From positions 24,899 through 88,898 of the forward strand of contig WNNJ02003785.1 in the NCBI GenBank assembly GCA_012934845.2: a stretch of 64,000 nt of DNA, written 5' to 3'. A model generated the notes under the pieces. The model made no database searches. It saw only the letters and a program-made list of their open reading frames with translations, and was not told the origin of the DNA. Below, piece after piece: positions 22,216 through 33,802 of this stretch (positions are counted from its first letter, which is position 1; each line of letters opens with the position of its first letter). The DNA is from Pomphorhynchus laevis. Its lineage: Eukaryota > Acanthocephala > Palaeacanthocephala > Echinorhynchida > Pomphorhynchidae. Made by a program: the position numbers and the translations under genes.

Positions 22216-25200
22216 ATTATTATACATTCAACAACATACGAGCATTAGCTCAAATAGCTGGCTCACAATAAGTTCGTAAATAAATTAATTAGTTATTAAA
22301 ATAAGGAAATGCAACACGAAACATTGCTTGATCCATTCGTAGTCTTCTTTTAAAAGTATTAAGTGAACTGCATCCAACGATGTCTGCATCAAGGTTGTTC
22401 CAAAGCTCAACAATTCTTCTATCAAATTGCATCGCGCCCAATTTCTGTACTCTGTTTCTTCGAATAGTTAAAGAATGACCGCGAAGAACATTTGAACAAC
22501 GTAGTTGAACCCTACTCCGAAGAGGGTGATGAGGACGTTGGAATAAATGCCAAACAAGGCACATATCCATGTACCGACGGGTCCATGTGACGGTCTCAAG
22601 TCCTAATGATCTCAGTCTGTCTTCATAAGGCAGCGACGCTAACGTTGGTGCTAGCTTTGTTGCCCTGCGAAGTACCCTCTCTGATTTCTTATGTTCATGC
22701 ACAGTACGTGGGTATACAACCGGAGCTGCATATAAAAGTCTACTTAATACATGTGCTAAAATCAGAGGCCGAAGAGCAGTCGGATTAACGCGAACAAACG
22801 CGCGTCGAATCATACCTATCATTTTATTGGAGTTGGCACAAGCTTGATCAGTGTGCTTTTTAGTTGATAAATTAGAGGTAACCCATACTCCTAAATCTTT
22901 GTAACTATCGACACTTTCCACAATACAGCCCTTATATGTGTAACAACCTTATGTTATTTGCTTGCGAGCATTACTAATAATACGCATGTGTTTGCATTTT
23001 GAAACATTTATCACAAGCTTGTTAGACGCCGCCCACAACTCCACATTATCTATGTCAGTTTGCAAATTATCAACATACTCACATGAATGAATGGGCCGCC
23101 ATATTTTTAAGTCATCTGCATACAAACATGCGTGCGCTGGCACGCATTTGCCACGTTAAAATAAATCGTTTTTTTTTAACATGATCGAGAGCGAATGCAC
23201 CCAGGCAAATCGTTAACATAAATGCTGAATAAAAGCGGACCCAAAACTGAACCTTGAGGTACTCCAATATGACATTCTCTAGACACAGACAATGACCAAT
23301 CGACAAGTACTCGAAAGCAACGATCACGAAGAAATTCTCTAATCCAATCAACTATTATGTTTGGGAGTCCAGTATTGACAAGTTTCTGAAGAAGTAGACC
23401 ATGATCTACTCTATCAAAAGCTTTAGAAAAGTCGAAGAATATAATGTCTGTATCGGTATAATGTGTCTTATTCGCTGTCCAATCAAGATGAGCATCAAGC
23501 AAATTTGAAACAGTTGAATAACCCTTCCGAAATCCGTGCTGATTAGGGACTAAAATTTTTCCTACACGAAAAAACTCAACCATGTAGCGATGCACAAACC
23601 TCTCCAACACTCTACAGCAAATGCAGGTAATGCTCACCGGCCTATAATTCTCGACGGAAGAGCGATCTCCCTTCTTGAAGTAGGGAAGAACAATTGACTG
23701 CTTCTACACATTAGGAAGAGATCTTTCTAAGATTGACTGGCGAAAAATTGCACAGAGAGGAACGCAAATTGAGCCTGCTAATCTGCGCAGATAAACAGAA
23801 GGTAGTAAGTCACAACCTCTTGAATTATTTGCTTTTAGACGGCGTAATTCGGAATAGACTTTAGCTGGCGTTATCAAATTGTCAAGGTCCAACTCAAGAC
23901 ACGTGTCAGAGTAAGTGTTCAGCACACTAGATTCCATACAAAAAGTTTGATGTTCATTTGCGGGCTCTACTGAAGTGCAATAGTGTGCCGCAAACTCTTC
24001 AGCTAGGTCATTCGCAGAAATGTCATAGAAGTAGTGACAAATCGAAGAATCAACAGCTCCCCTGCTTGATAGGTACTGAAAAAGGACCTTTAAATCGTAT
24101 TTACACTTGTTAGCTAATGCATTCTCAAATGCACACCGCTTCTTTCTCTTCAATGAATTGAATAAATTTCTTGCCTGTTTAAAAACATCATAACTACACT
24201 CCCCAACTTTGTAGCGATTGAAGATCAAATTACGAGTCCTCAATGCTGAACGTAACTCAGAATCGAACCAGGGAGAATCTTTTCGACGTGTCCTGCTTCT
24301 AAGTGGAGAGAATAAAATAAGCAGCGACTCTAAGGTTCTCTGAAAGTAATTCCACGCGCCGTGTACTCCAACAACAGCGGGATCTGGCCAGGAAGCTGTT
24401 GAAAGTATTGACTTAATTGCACCTGTGTTGGTTTTGAAAGCATTAACCACTTGATTTTCACGCGGACCTCGAGTATCTTCTTGAAACCTTAACCTAATGA
24501 TCAATACGCAATGATCAGACATACCGATCGGGGCATCATAACGGATAGCGTTAATAATCTCACTGTTCGAAGATAAACATACATCTAATAGAGATCTACT
24601 GTCACTAGCAAAACGAGTGTAATTTTGAACATGCTGAGTTAAACCACAATAGATGATACACTCCAGAAGGTCATAGGAAGCATGGTCACAAGTAGGAAAA
24701 GCCGTATACGAATTCCAATCAACCGAAGGCATATTCAAGTCACCAAGTATTAAAACATTGGAGGTACCTTTAGAATAAAGTTCTACTTCCCCAATCAGTT
24801 TATCTGTGGCGGCCAAGGGTGAACGATATACTACCCCCAGAACAAGCGGAGCGGTATGCATGAATTTTACCCGACACCACAAACTTTCGACTTTATTAGA
24901 AGAAGAAGTGCTAAGAATAGTTACTTTCACATCGTTGCTCACATAAAGAATAACACCTCCACCTCTTCCACTTTTACGATCACTGCGGAAAACCAGATAA
25001 CCAGGGATGGAGACTTCATTATCAACAATATCACCATATAGCCATGATTCTGTGATAGCAAGTAATTTAGGACGAATTAACTGAACTCTATATCTCAGTT
25101 CATCTATCTTCGATATAAGACTGCGAACATTACCATGGAGTATTTCACAATGCCCCAACATACCTCTGGGAGTATTCCTATCACCCCTTACACATCCAAA

Positions 25201-25850
25201 TAACCCGGACGCTAAACCATTTAGACTCTGATAGGCAGAGTAGACGAGCCCGTTTCGATTACAGAATGCACGCGAGGCGACATGACTAGTGGGCTCCAAC
25301 TCAGCCGGGTGCGTCGCTTCACAATCTGAAAATTTTTCACATAGAGATTTGTTTCTCCTTTAGCAACACGAGATGCTAGTTCCTCTTTAACCTTCGATAA
25401 TTTTTTTCGTTCTGATACATCAAGATCTTTCAGCAGTCGAATATTAGACCCTTTGAGACGGAACGAGTTTCGCAACATTAAGGTAGCATGAAGTTGGTTA
25501 TGGAAGACAGCTTTGAGTAGTCGGGGTTTATTATTTAAAGCATTACGCTTACCTAGGCGGAAAAGAGCGACAAGTTTAACTTTTTGGACTGTCTCAATGT
25601 CACAGGAGCCAAGTACATGTGCCAGAATAGACCTCAAACTCTGAATGTCGTCATTCAGTCGTGCTTGCGCATTCTCGAATATAGACTCGGGCACATTAGC
25701 TAGAATAACTGAGCATCCTCTATTATATATACGCTTATTTGAGATCACCCTATCGAGACCATCACAGGACACAGCAGATTGTGTATCTGTACATGCATGT
25801 AAGATGGGTAATTGAGTATCCGTTTTATATAAAAATCTAACGATACCCAC
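22216..25850 (-). mobile_element. APE-type LINE A-minus (ORF1 end, endonuclease, RT)
   Basis: Minus strand, the most complete family A copy. The frame 25853-25221 is the C-terminal part of ORF1: NVPESIFENAQARLNDD, ALFRLGKRN, RLLKAVFHNQ, then SERKKL. ORF2 (25299-23704, 531 aa) holds a full APE endonuclease, including LNMPSVDWNSYTAF, which is damaged in A2. TGG to TAG ends it at NV*KQS; the RT continues in 23637-23176 (FFDFSKAFDRVDH, GVPQGSVLGP), 23143-22949 (YADDLKIW) and 22921-22289 to the C-terminus. A 47-bp insertion splits the RT at 23131. The element is near-identical to A2 by eye, so both are young. It interrupts RLE copy 3; the (TAA)n tail lies at the 22.2-kb side. Confidence 0.92.
23131..23177 (+). 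mobile_element. 47-bp LINE B tail insertion
   Basis: The inserted sequence is the last bases of family B: CGTGCGCTGGCACGC, then ATTTGCCACGTTAAAATAAA, TCG and nine T. It is flanked by AACATG (23125-23130 and 23178-23183). LINE A2 has the uninterrupted site with one AACATG. Removing the insert and one duplicate restores the YADD-containing frame of LINE A-minus. Confidence 0.9.
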
Positions 25851-27140
25851 CACTGGTGGTGAATGTATTCTCTCTTAAGAAGGATTTACCCAGGGAGATG
25901 TCTTCGCAATGGCTGCTTTTGTATCATCAGCGCTACCTTTATTACTTCGTATCAAAGAAAAGTTCCCAAGAATTCATCAATACTGGTATGCTGACGACGG
26001 CAACTTTGTCGGAGCCCTTATGAAGTAAATATGGCATTTGAGAATTGCTACAACAAATTGCTCCTGAATACGGATTTTACATAAACGTATAAAAAGTAAT
26101 GTCTATACAAACGGGATTTACGCAGCGTCGCTTTTAAATTTATTTGAAGATATTCAGATCCCAATTAACGATAAAGGATTATCAGTATTAGGATCTGATA
26201 TCGGTAATGAAACGTTCGTGAAAGATTTTGTTCACAAAACCACTAAATTAATGATCAACACAATCGCTCGTCGTACTGAAGTTGGACACACCGATCTTCA
26301 TATTACATATGCAGTGTTAACAAGATCTATTCAGCACAAGTGGAATCATCTCCAGAGATCTTGTCTTTGCGACGCTGATTGGTTCGTTCCACTGGCTTCG
26401 TCGATCAGGTCAATGGTAAAATGTTTAATTGGATCCGATCAAGTTGGGGATGATATTTTATGACGAATTTACAGTCTAAGTGTACTAAACTGTGTATTGG
26501 TATCAAATATCCATGTACTTATTTAGACGGTAAATTTGAAGCCTCCCGTAGATTGTGTGAGCATTACATAGATGGTCTCACATATGTTGACGTCAATCTT
26601 AGGCAGTTAACCTTTTATAAACAGATTCAAAAAATCAAATATCTAAAGAACAGGACGAGCGATTTCGCCTAATGCAAACCCTCGATCCTGTCCTTAAAAG
26701 TTCTATCGAGCACGCATCAATAAAATGATCATCTGCTTGGTTGACCGTATTTCCAACGCACAATACACAAACGAAAGTGAGTAGCATTGTTTTTCGCGAC
26801 TCAATTTTAGGAAGGTATGGTGCACTTCCAACAGATGCTCCCAGAACATGATAGTGTGGTGAGGCAAACTCTATCTCCCATGCATTCTCGTGTCCATTTG
26901 GCGGATTGCTCTCAATGAGACACGACGTAATTCAGGATTTCCTCGCAAAGTTAACAGAGGTGTGTCACAACGTGACATTTGCCACGTTAAATAAATCTTT
27001 TTTCGTTTTTCTTTAACGTCCAAATTGAGCCTTATCTAAGTCCCACCAGTGAAAGTGTCAAATTTCGCAATCGCACCACTACAACCTCATCATGCACTAT
27101 ATTGACGATAAACATGGTGGTCCTCCACCATGTTGGATAC
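25851..27140 (+). mobile_element. RLE-type LINE copy 3, 3' half (truncated)
   Basis: The RT resumes with EGFTQGDVFAMAAFVSSALP (25876-25935) and WYADDGNFVG near 25984, then thumb sequence. The frame 26218-26463 (IARRTEVGHTDLHITYAVLT) and the frame 26460-26672 follow. Near 26850-26970 a CGEANSISHAFSC knuckle and FGGLLSMRHDVIQDF lead into CHNV. A short LINE B tail interrupts this point; beyond it QIEPYLSPTSESVKF continues into the nuclease domain, which is cut off near 27130 by LINE G. There are four or five breaks in all. Motif order matches copies 1 and 2b. Confidence 0.8.
26974..27014 (+). mobile_element. 41-bp LINE B tail insertion
   Basis: It contains CATTTGCCACGTTAAATAAA plus TC and a T-rich tail, the 3' terminus of family B. 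AACGT flanks it at 26969-26973 and 27015-27019. Excision with one AACGT joins CHNV to QIEPYL in one frame and recreates the known RLE-family sequence at that place, which is strong evidence for insertion. Confidence 0.88.
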
Positions 27141-29560
27141 CGACGAAACACTGCTTAGATTAAATTCATTTGCAAATTAAATTCCTCGGCAATGTCAACC
27201 TGAGCAGACAATAGACAACCATCAACAACCAAGTGAGAAATACCACAGGGAACATTCCCATTTTGGCGCATGTATGACCAAAAACGTTTGGAATTTTGAC
27301 CAATCGAATTTACGAGATCGTACTCATAATGAACACGCTTATTAGTGCACTGTCGTTTAGAAACGGTTTCGTTCGTACAGTGCTTTCTTGAGATCATGGT
27401 CAAACCAAAATGGCTTGCGGTTGTAACGTTTCTTGATTACTATTTTTGGGACAAACTTATTTGAAACTTCAAGTAATTTATCGCGAATTACATGCCAGCA
27501 ACGGTCAACTGAACTGTCATCACAACAAAAGTTAATACAACTTCATAAGTCAAGAGTCCTGCGTGATCTGCCTTATGCCACAGCCGTTTGACAAAATTAG
27601 GCTCAGCATCCTCCATCATAGTTCATAAAGAAGAACGAATATCGAATTGAATGGTTACATGGTCACTCAATCCCAGAGGAGATACATAGCGTATGTCACA
27701 AATATGATCACAATTTCGAGAAAATATTAGATCAAGTATAGATGAACTATTACCGCATACTCTGGTATGACAGGTCAGTAATTGAACGAGTAATATATCG
27801 TGAGTCAAGAATTGCCATATTTGAGTTTCAGAAGCATCGCAATATTCAATACTAAAACCACCAACATCACTAACCACAACACTTGGAATGTTAAAATCAC
27901 CAGATAGGATGAAAGGACAATGATGCTTACATGAATTAAGAAGCACATTATGTAGTACATTGTCAAAACCAGATGATTTAGGAGTTCTATAAAGGACACC
28001 AAGCTAAAATATAAGTTCGGATAATATTACGTCTAACACCAAGCACTCACAAGTTCCTTCACTGTTGGAGTACTGAACCGAACCGACTACAACCGCTCCG
28101 TGAGCTAAATAGATGGCAACACCAAACCCGCGACGAACATCACACATATCTGACCGAGTTACGGTATAACCCTGAATATTAATTGTAACATCACCAATCC
28201 TACTATGCAGCCACGACTCAGATACGGTAAAGGCGTCTAAATGTTTTGTAGTCAACATAATGCGAAGATTATCCAGATTTGAAGTCAAGCTACGAATGTT
28301 AAAATATCCAATGAGAAGATCATGCTTATTTGCAGAAGCTGCAATATCCGTTTTCACCAAACTGAAATCCACAAGGGAACCCACAGATATAGAACCAGCA
28401 CTCAAAGGTCCATGCAGATTGGATACCAACGCACAAATGGCTGGCGTTGGCAAACACGAAAATTTCTGACACACAAATCCACATCACCTTCGCCACGACG
28501 GCGGGCAAGCTCCTGCTTAGCATTAAGTAATAACATACGCTCTTCGTGAGAAATATCCTTCAAAATACGAACAGGTTGATTTTTTAGTCTGAATCCTCAA
28601 TTTAAGAGGGACTTAGCTTCAATAGTTGATCCGAGGACAACCTTAAGAAGCCTAAGATGGTTATCAGATGTTTTCTTACCAAGTCGAAACATACTCCTGA
28701 CAGTTAACTTGGACACAACATATCGATTCGAATAGTCGAACATCGTGGAAATAATGGTTCTGACTGCATCAACGTCATTATTATCCAAACGAGTTTGCGA
28801 AACGCTATTTGCAGATTTACTTAAATTTGCAAACAACGCACAATAAGACCTGTCAAAGTCCTTATGTCGGATACGTTTATTAGATTCAGATTAAACATGC
28901 GCACAGTCTGACAAAATTGAGTTGGATAGACGACGGCACGGGCCACAGCAATCAAGCTCCTCTTCAGTGTCATTCACTTTATGATTATTACATACGTCAA
29001 AAAAGCTGCAACCGATATTTCCACTTAGACTTTCTGTAGTTATACTTTGTTGAAGTTCGCATCAATATCCTTGCTTGGTCAATACAGACATGGGTGATCG
29101 AGAAGCAGTTATAATTGGTTCCGTCCCGCTACTGATTGACTGCATGTTGAGCCGGTTTCTATAATACTGATGTGGACGTCCGTTTGTCCATATTCAACAC
29201 GGTTGCCGCTAAGTGCTGCTCGAGCATATTGCAAGGTCATCATTTCCGATAGTGACCTCGGTAGAGAGGCTGTTACAACCATAAGATGATGCTTCACATA
29301 CTCGCTGTTCATTTATAATGATATTTGCTTCACATGACTGATTCGACGTTACTGGTTTGTGAGCATAAGATATAGCGCAACAAAATCCACAATAATAAGG
29401 TCGTTGCTGTAAAGATTCACGGTCGACCTGCTTAACTTTTATCAATGTATATACATTGCAACCATCGCAGTAACACATAATCTCGAGCTGAACATAGTCG
29501 TCAATACGTTTTACCACGCGTGGTTTACGAGATTTTGATCCCATTTGTAGATAAACAGAT
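27141..29560 (-). mobile_element. APE-type LINE G, 3'-truncated
   Basis: Read on the minus strand from 29544: ORF1 starts MGSKSRKPRVV with a zinc finger C-x4-C-x-VYT...YYCGFC. The conserved ORF1 tail follows (RLDNNDVDAV, MFRLGKKTSDN, RLLKVVLGS at 28836-28600). The endonuclease spans 28474-28004 (FNIRSL, SESWLHS, RSDMCDVRRG) and 27946-27623 (LSGDFNIPS, SSILDLIF, SDHV). A linker with SKRFWSYMRQNG ends near 27155. The RT is absent: the 5' part is kept and the 3' part lost, the opposite of ordinary LINE truncation. Several frameshifts and stops are present. Confidence 0.82.
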
Positions 29561-29690
29561 ATTGTATGTGTAATGTATGAGTAGTTAGTAATTGTGTGTT
29601 TAAGCTCTTAAAATTTTTGTTTTGATTTGTGCTGCTAGATTGATGAAATTATAAAGTATTTAATATTACTTTATAATTTGACGTTTCAGG
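29561..29690. other. Spacer with hairpin
   Basis: A short AT-rich spacer between LINE G (minus) and LINE F (plus). It holds a perfect 13-bp stem at 29646-29658 and 29667-29679 (AAATTATAAAGTA and its complement) with an 8-base loop. Confidence 0.6.
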
Positions 29691-31999
29691 TGTTCGTTAT
29701 GACGCACCAATTGGCAATAGCGATCACTGTGTACTCTCTATGCGGCTGTCGCTGTTCATCAGAGCCTCACAAAACTCTAATTTTAAAAAACGTTGTTGGG
29801 TAGGTGTTGATGCTAGTCAACTAGCTGTAAGCTTCCCAAAAGGTATCTGTGATAGTCTTCGTATCCACTTCGGTTTGGAGGTTCCTGTAGTCTTTGATCT
29901 GCTCCATGATGAATTGATGCGAATTTCTGATATCTTTGCTCCGCTACGTGCCTGCAAGTTCAAGCATGGACATCCTCCTTGGTTCGACAGAGAGCTTCTT
30001 GATGCTATAAGATCCCGCAACAAATTGTGGCGCGAATTTAGGCGTTCTTCGGCTTCAGAACGTGACTACATCGACTCTCGGAACTTATGCAATCGGCTAA
30101 AATTTCAGAAACGATATTCGTACGAAGATAGTATCGCCAGGGATGCATCTTTGAATCCTAGGAGGTTTTGGTCTTATGTAAGAAACAACAGAACACTTGT
30201 CGCCACAATTAGCTCAATCCAAACGCCAACTGAAACTTTGACCGATCCGTCTCTAATCGCCCAACATTTAGCTGATAGCTTCTTGGTACAGGCTTTGACC
30301 TCTAACAAACTGCATGACTTTAGTTGGAAGTATGTTCCGGTTGCTCATCGGTGTTGTGTTCGTCCACTCAGAGTGGATGAGGTGTTGAACGAGGTAATGA
30401 AGCTCGATTCGTTTACATCTCCGGGACCAGACAATATTGCCCCCTTCCTCGTCAAATCCCTAGCGAACGAACTGAGCAATGATTTAACTATGTTCTTCAG
30501 ATACAGCTTAGATACATATTGGATTCCTGACAGTTGGAAGTGTGCAATTGTGGTGCCTATTCCCAAAAAGCATCCTGCTAGCTTTTGCGCGGACTTTCGG
30601 CCCATTAGCTTAACTAGCGTATTCTGCAAACTTTTAGAAAGAATCATTGCTAGTAGAATCAGGGATCATTTGGATCGTAATCACATATTGGTTGAATCTC
30701 AACATGGTTTCAGGATCGGACGTTCATGCCTTACTAACCTACTAACTGCGCGTGAAAAATGGGCTGATGCTCTGGGGGCTGGGTTTCAGGTTCATACAGT
30801 ATTCCTTGATTTTTCGAAAGCTTTTGATAGGGTACCACACGACGGCATAGTGTCTTTACTGTATCACTATGGACTTCATTCATATATTTGTGAGTGGGTC
30901 AGGGAATTTCTATCGAATAGGTCTTTCCGAGTTTGTGTGGGGGGCGTGTTTTCTTATTCGGTAAATATTAATTCTGGCGTACCGCAGGGATCAGTCCTTG
31001 ACCCACTGCTCTTTATAATCTTCATTAATGATCTGCTACTCCGCTTATCATGCTCTCATCTAGCGTTTGCAGACGATCTAAAGATTTGGTCGATCATTAG
31101 AAGTCCTGCTGATCGAGTATCGTTACAAAATGATCTAAACTCCCTAATCAAGTGGTGCGATTCTACCGGACTACGGTTGAATGTTGATAAATGTGTCCTC
31201 ATGCAGCTAGGTCGCCCTATTGAAACTCTAAGGTACTTTATTGGAGATATGGTCTTAAAGGAAGTGTCTCATCATAAGGATTTAGGGATTATTGTCCATA
31301 GATCCTTGAAAACAAAGTTGAACACCGACTTCTTTCTAGGTAAAGCTACTAGGGCGTTATATTGTATTAAAAATGCATTCCTCAGGTTAAGCTGTCACAT
31401 GTTTAAGAGGTTATTCATCTCCATCGTCAGGCCACACTTGGAGTACTGCATTCAGGCTTGTTTCCCTGTCACTAAGCAAGAACTATTAGACCTGGAGTCT
31501 ATTCTTAGGCGCGGATCGAGGCTCTGTATTGGCTTAAGTGATATTGACTATTATGTACGTCTAAGTCGTATTGGGATGTTGTCGGTACGTGAGAGGTTCA
31601 TATCCTTGGAAATGCTATGTATATGGCATATGTCGAATGATGTGGTAGGTTATCCCACCGATGTAATCACTAGGCGGGTAGATCAGTTGCGGGGACATAG
31701 CAGAGTCTTGTATAAATTTAGATTTGGCAGATTACCAAAAGTGTATAGACTCTCAAGGAGAGGAATTAACATGTGGAATTCGTTGCCTGAGGAAGTCGTT
31801 GCAGCCCCCAGTTTGAGAACGTTTAAATCACGATGCTACAAATGGATACATGAACAATGCCGCCATTCAACACTACCACTGGAATACCCTAATTAGCTAC
31901 GTTGACTGACCATTGCTTTTGTTTTATTTTTTTTATTATTTTTTTTGGACTCTGCCTGAATAGCCTTTTGGCTTTGGTATGTATTGGAATAATAATAAT
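29691..31999 (+). mobile_element. APE-type LINE F, intact RT frame
   Basis: It begins inside the endonuclease at GVRYDAPIGNSDHC (29692), so it is 5'-truncated. The frame 29740-31896 (718 aa) is the longest unbroken RT segment of its kind here. It contains PWFDRELLDAIRSRN, FWSYVRNNRT, FRPISLTSVFCKLLER, SQHGFRIGRS, FLDFSKAFDRVPHDG, SGVPQGSVLDPLLF and LAFADDLKIW (aa 441), then a full C-terminal region with NMWNSLPEEVVAAPSLRTFK. A Gly to Asp change in the GSVLGP motif (GSVLDP) may impair it. The 3' UTR ends in (AAT)n near 31988. No target duplication was found. Confidence 0.92.
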
Positions 32000-32138
32000 C
32001 AAGACAATTTTTTAACCAGTATTGCTGAAAAAAGAAAAGGCATCCGCCGACATAACATTGTTGTTAAAACCAATATTTGGTTTCCAAGCGAAACCATTTC
32101 AAGGTAATCTTCTACAAAGTAGAAGATTACCTTAAAAT
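32000..32138. other. Leader upstream of LINE C with hairpins
   Basis: It contains a perfect 15-bp stem (32101-32115 and 32119-32133, AAGGTAATCTTCTAC and its complement) with a 3-base loop, and a palindrome AAACCAATATTTGGTTT at 32067-32083. Whether this is the extreme 5' end of LINE C or older flank cannot be decided from one copy. Confidence 0.6.
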
Positions 32139-32430
32139 AAGTCTTGGTTATTGAAACTCTTACATTCCAGATTATTCCTGTCAGTTCCAGATTATTCCTG
32201 TCAGTTCCAGATTATTCCTGTCAGTTCTACACCTAAGAATAAGTCTTGGTTATTGAAACTCTTACATTCCAGATTATTCCTGTCAGTTCCAGATTATTCC
32301 TGTCAGTTCCAGATTATTCCTGTCAGTTCCAGATTATTCCTGTCAGTTCCAGATTATTCCTGTCAGTTCCAGATTATTCCTGTCAGTTCCAGATTATTCC
32401 TGTCAGTTCCAGATTATTCCTGTCAGTTCC
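32139..32430 (+). repeat. 20-bp tandem repeats in the 5' UTR of LINE C
   Basis: The unit CCAGATTATTCCTGTCAGTT is repeated three times (about 32168-32227) and eight times (32271-32430). The intervening part repeats AAGTCTTGGTTATTGAAACT, so a segment of about 99 bp was itself duplicated. ORF1 starts 46 bp after the array. Tandem monomers at a LINE 5' end usually act as promoter units. The core CAGTTCCAGAT is shared with the 16-bp repeats of family B. Confidence 0.9.
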
Positions 32431-32475
32431 GCTCGCTACGCTCGCGGATTGAGCTCAATCTATCGATAAAAGGTC

Positions 32476-33802
32476 ATGCCTAAAAAAGCGCGATCTCAGA
32501 TCCCTGTTCCTGATCAACAATCTTCCACATCTAAATGCAATGATGGTTATACCAGCTTTGAAGTTGGATGCGATTCCAAAGATTGCGATGTATGGACACT
32601 TGTTCGTGTTAAAATATCCGACCACTCAGTGTATAAACTTAAACATTTCACTTGCGGTTTTTGTACATCAGTACGACTACTACAGTTATCCTGCTCATCT
32701 ACTCCTGTATCACACACTACCACTCAGACCAATGCTGTTTTAGATGTTTCCCTCGCATCAACACCTGACTTCGCATCATATAATCCCATTATTGAACCTA
32801 CTCTCTCACACACTCCTCGTTCAACTACGTACCAAACTTCCATTAATCTTTCTCATTCTAACAATGCTAACGGCAAAGCTTTTCATCTCGTACCTCCTCT
32901 TTCCTATTCCTCCCCCAATCTAAATAAATCTCAAACTTCTTTATTCTCCTCACGAACTCCTTACTCGACCCCCCCCCTGTATCACCTCTCAATAATTTAC
33001 ACCCTTCCATCAAAATCATTTCCAGTAACATTTCCGATCAACTAATTCAACACTCCATTCCTGTCACTCATGCCCCAACCTATTTTAATTCTCCTTACTC
33101 TACCTCCCACGTAACACTTCCCAATAAGTTACATCCTTCATTTAAAATCATATCCAGTCACATCTCTGATCAACCGATTCAACACCCCGCTCCTGTCACA
33201 CTTGCTCCAACCAATATTAATTCTTTATCAAGCACCCCTGTCATTTCCACTTCTATCTGCTCATCTACCTCGACTCCAACCAGCTCTGTCCGTCCACCAC
33301 TTCCACGAAATCGTTTTCCTTCGCGCGATCGCTGTATAATCATATCAAACTTAAAGCTTTCCGAATCTGCTTCTCCACAATCTCGCCTCGATGATGATGT
33401 ATCTGCTTTCAGGTCTATCCTAGCAACCATTCTTCCTGATGATAACCCATCACTCTTCAATAATATCGCTCCTGTATCCTTTATTCGTTTAAACAAATCC
33501 ACTAAATCAAATCATCTCAGTCCTCCACTCTTAAAAATCGTTTTCCGACATAGTTCACATGCCTCTTCGGTACTCTCCCAACGTTTTAAACTTCTTACCA
33601 CTTCATCTACTTGCCGTATCTTTCCTGACCGCTCCCCTTCTGATATTGCCCAGCTCAATTTAGCTCGCATTGAAAAACATCGACGTGAAACAAACGGCGA
33701 GTCATCCTTATCTATACGTAAAATCAACGGAAATTTTCACGTTCTTCACACAAGGCCAAAAATTCGATGGCGTCCCATCTCTCCCCCTTGTCTTCTTCGC
33801 TA
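32476..33802 (+). pseudogene. LINE C ORF1, one frameshift
   Basis: From ATG 32476 it encodes a zinc finger (FEVGCDSKDCDVWTLVRV ... FTCGFC, aa 29-60), then a Ser/Thr/Pro-rich region. A shift at a run of C near 32970 moves the frame, after which the protein continues through a Pro/Ser-rich segment and the conserved tail RFPSRDRCIIISNLKL, RLDDDVSAFRSI, SFIRLNKSTK, LLKIVFRH and RPKIRWRP, ending at TAG 33800. Such ORF1 proteins bind nucleic acid in the LINE particle; the finger resembles the PHD-like domain known from CR1-group ORF1. The single homopolymer break could be an assembly error. Confidence 0.8.

Noticed and set aside
32165-32430. CRISPR-like array
   Set aside because: The units are directly adjacent with no variable spacers, and the context is a LINE 5' UTR in an animal genome.
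32151-32483. Open frames with regular LFLSVPDYSCQFQI-like repeats
   Set aside because: They are translations of the 20-bp tandem DNA repeat in the LINE C 5' UTR; all frames stay open because the unit has no stops. No protein is implied.
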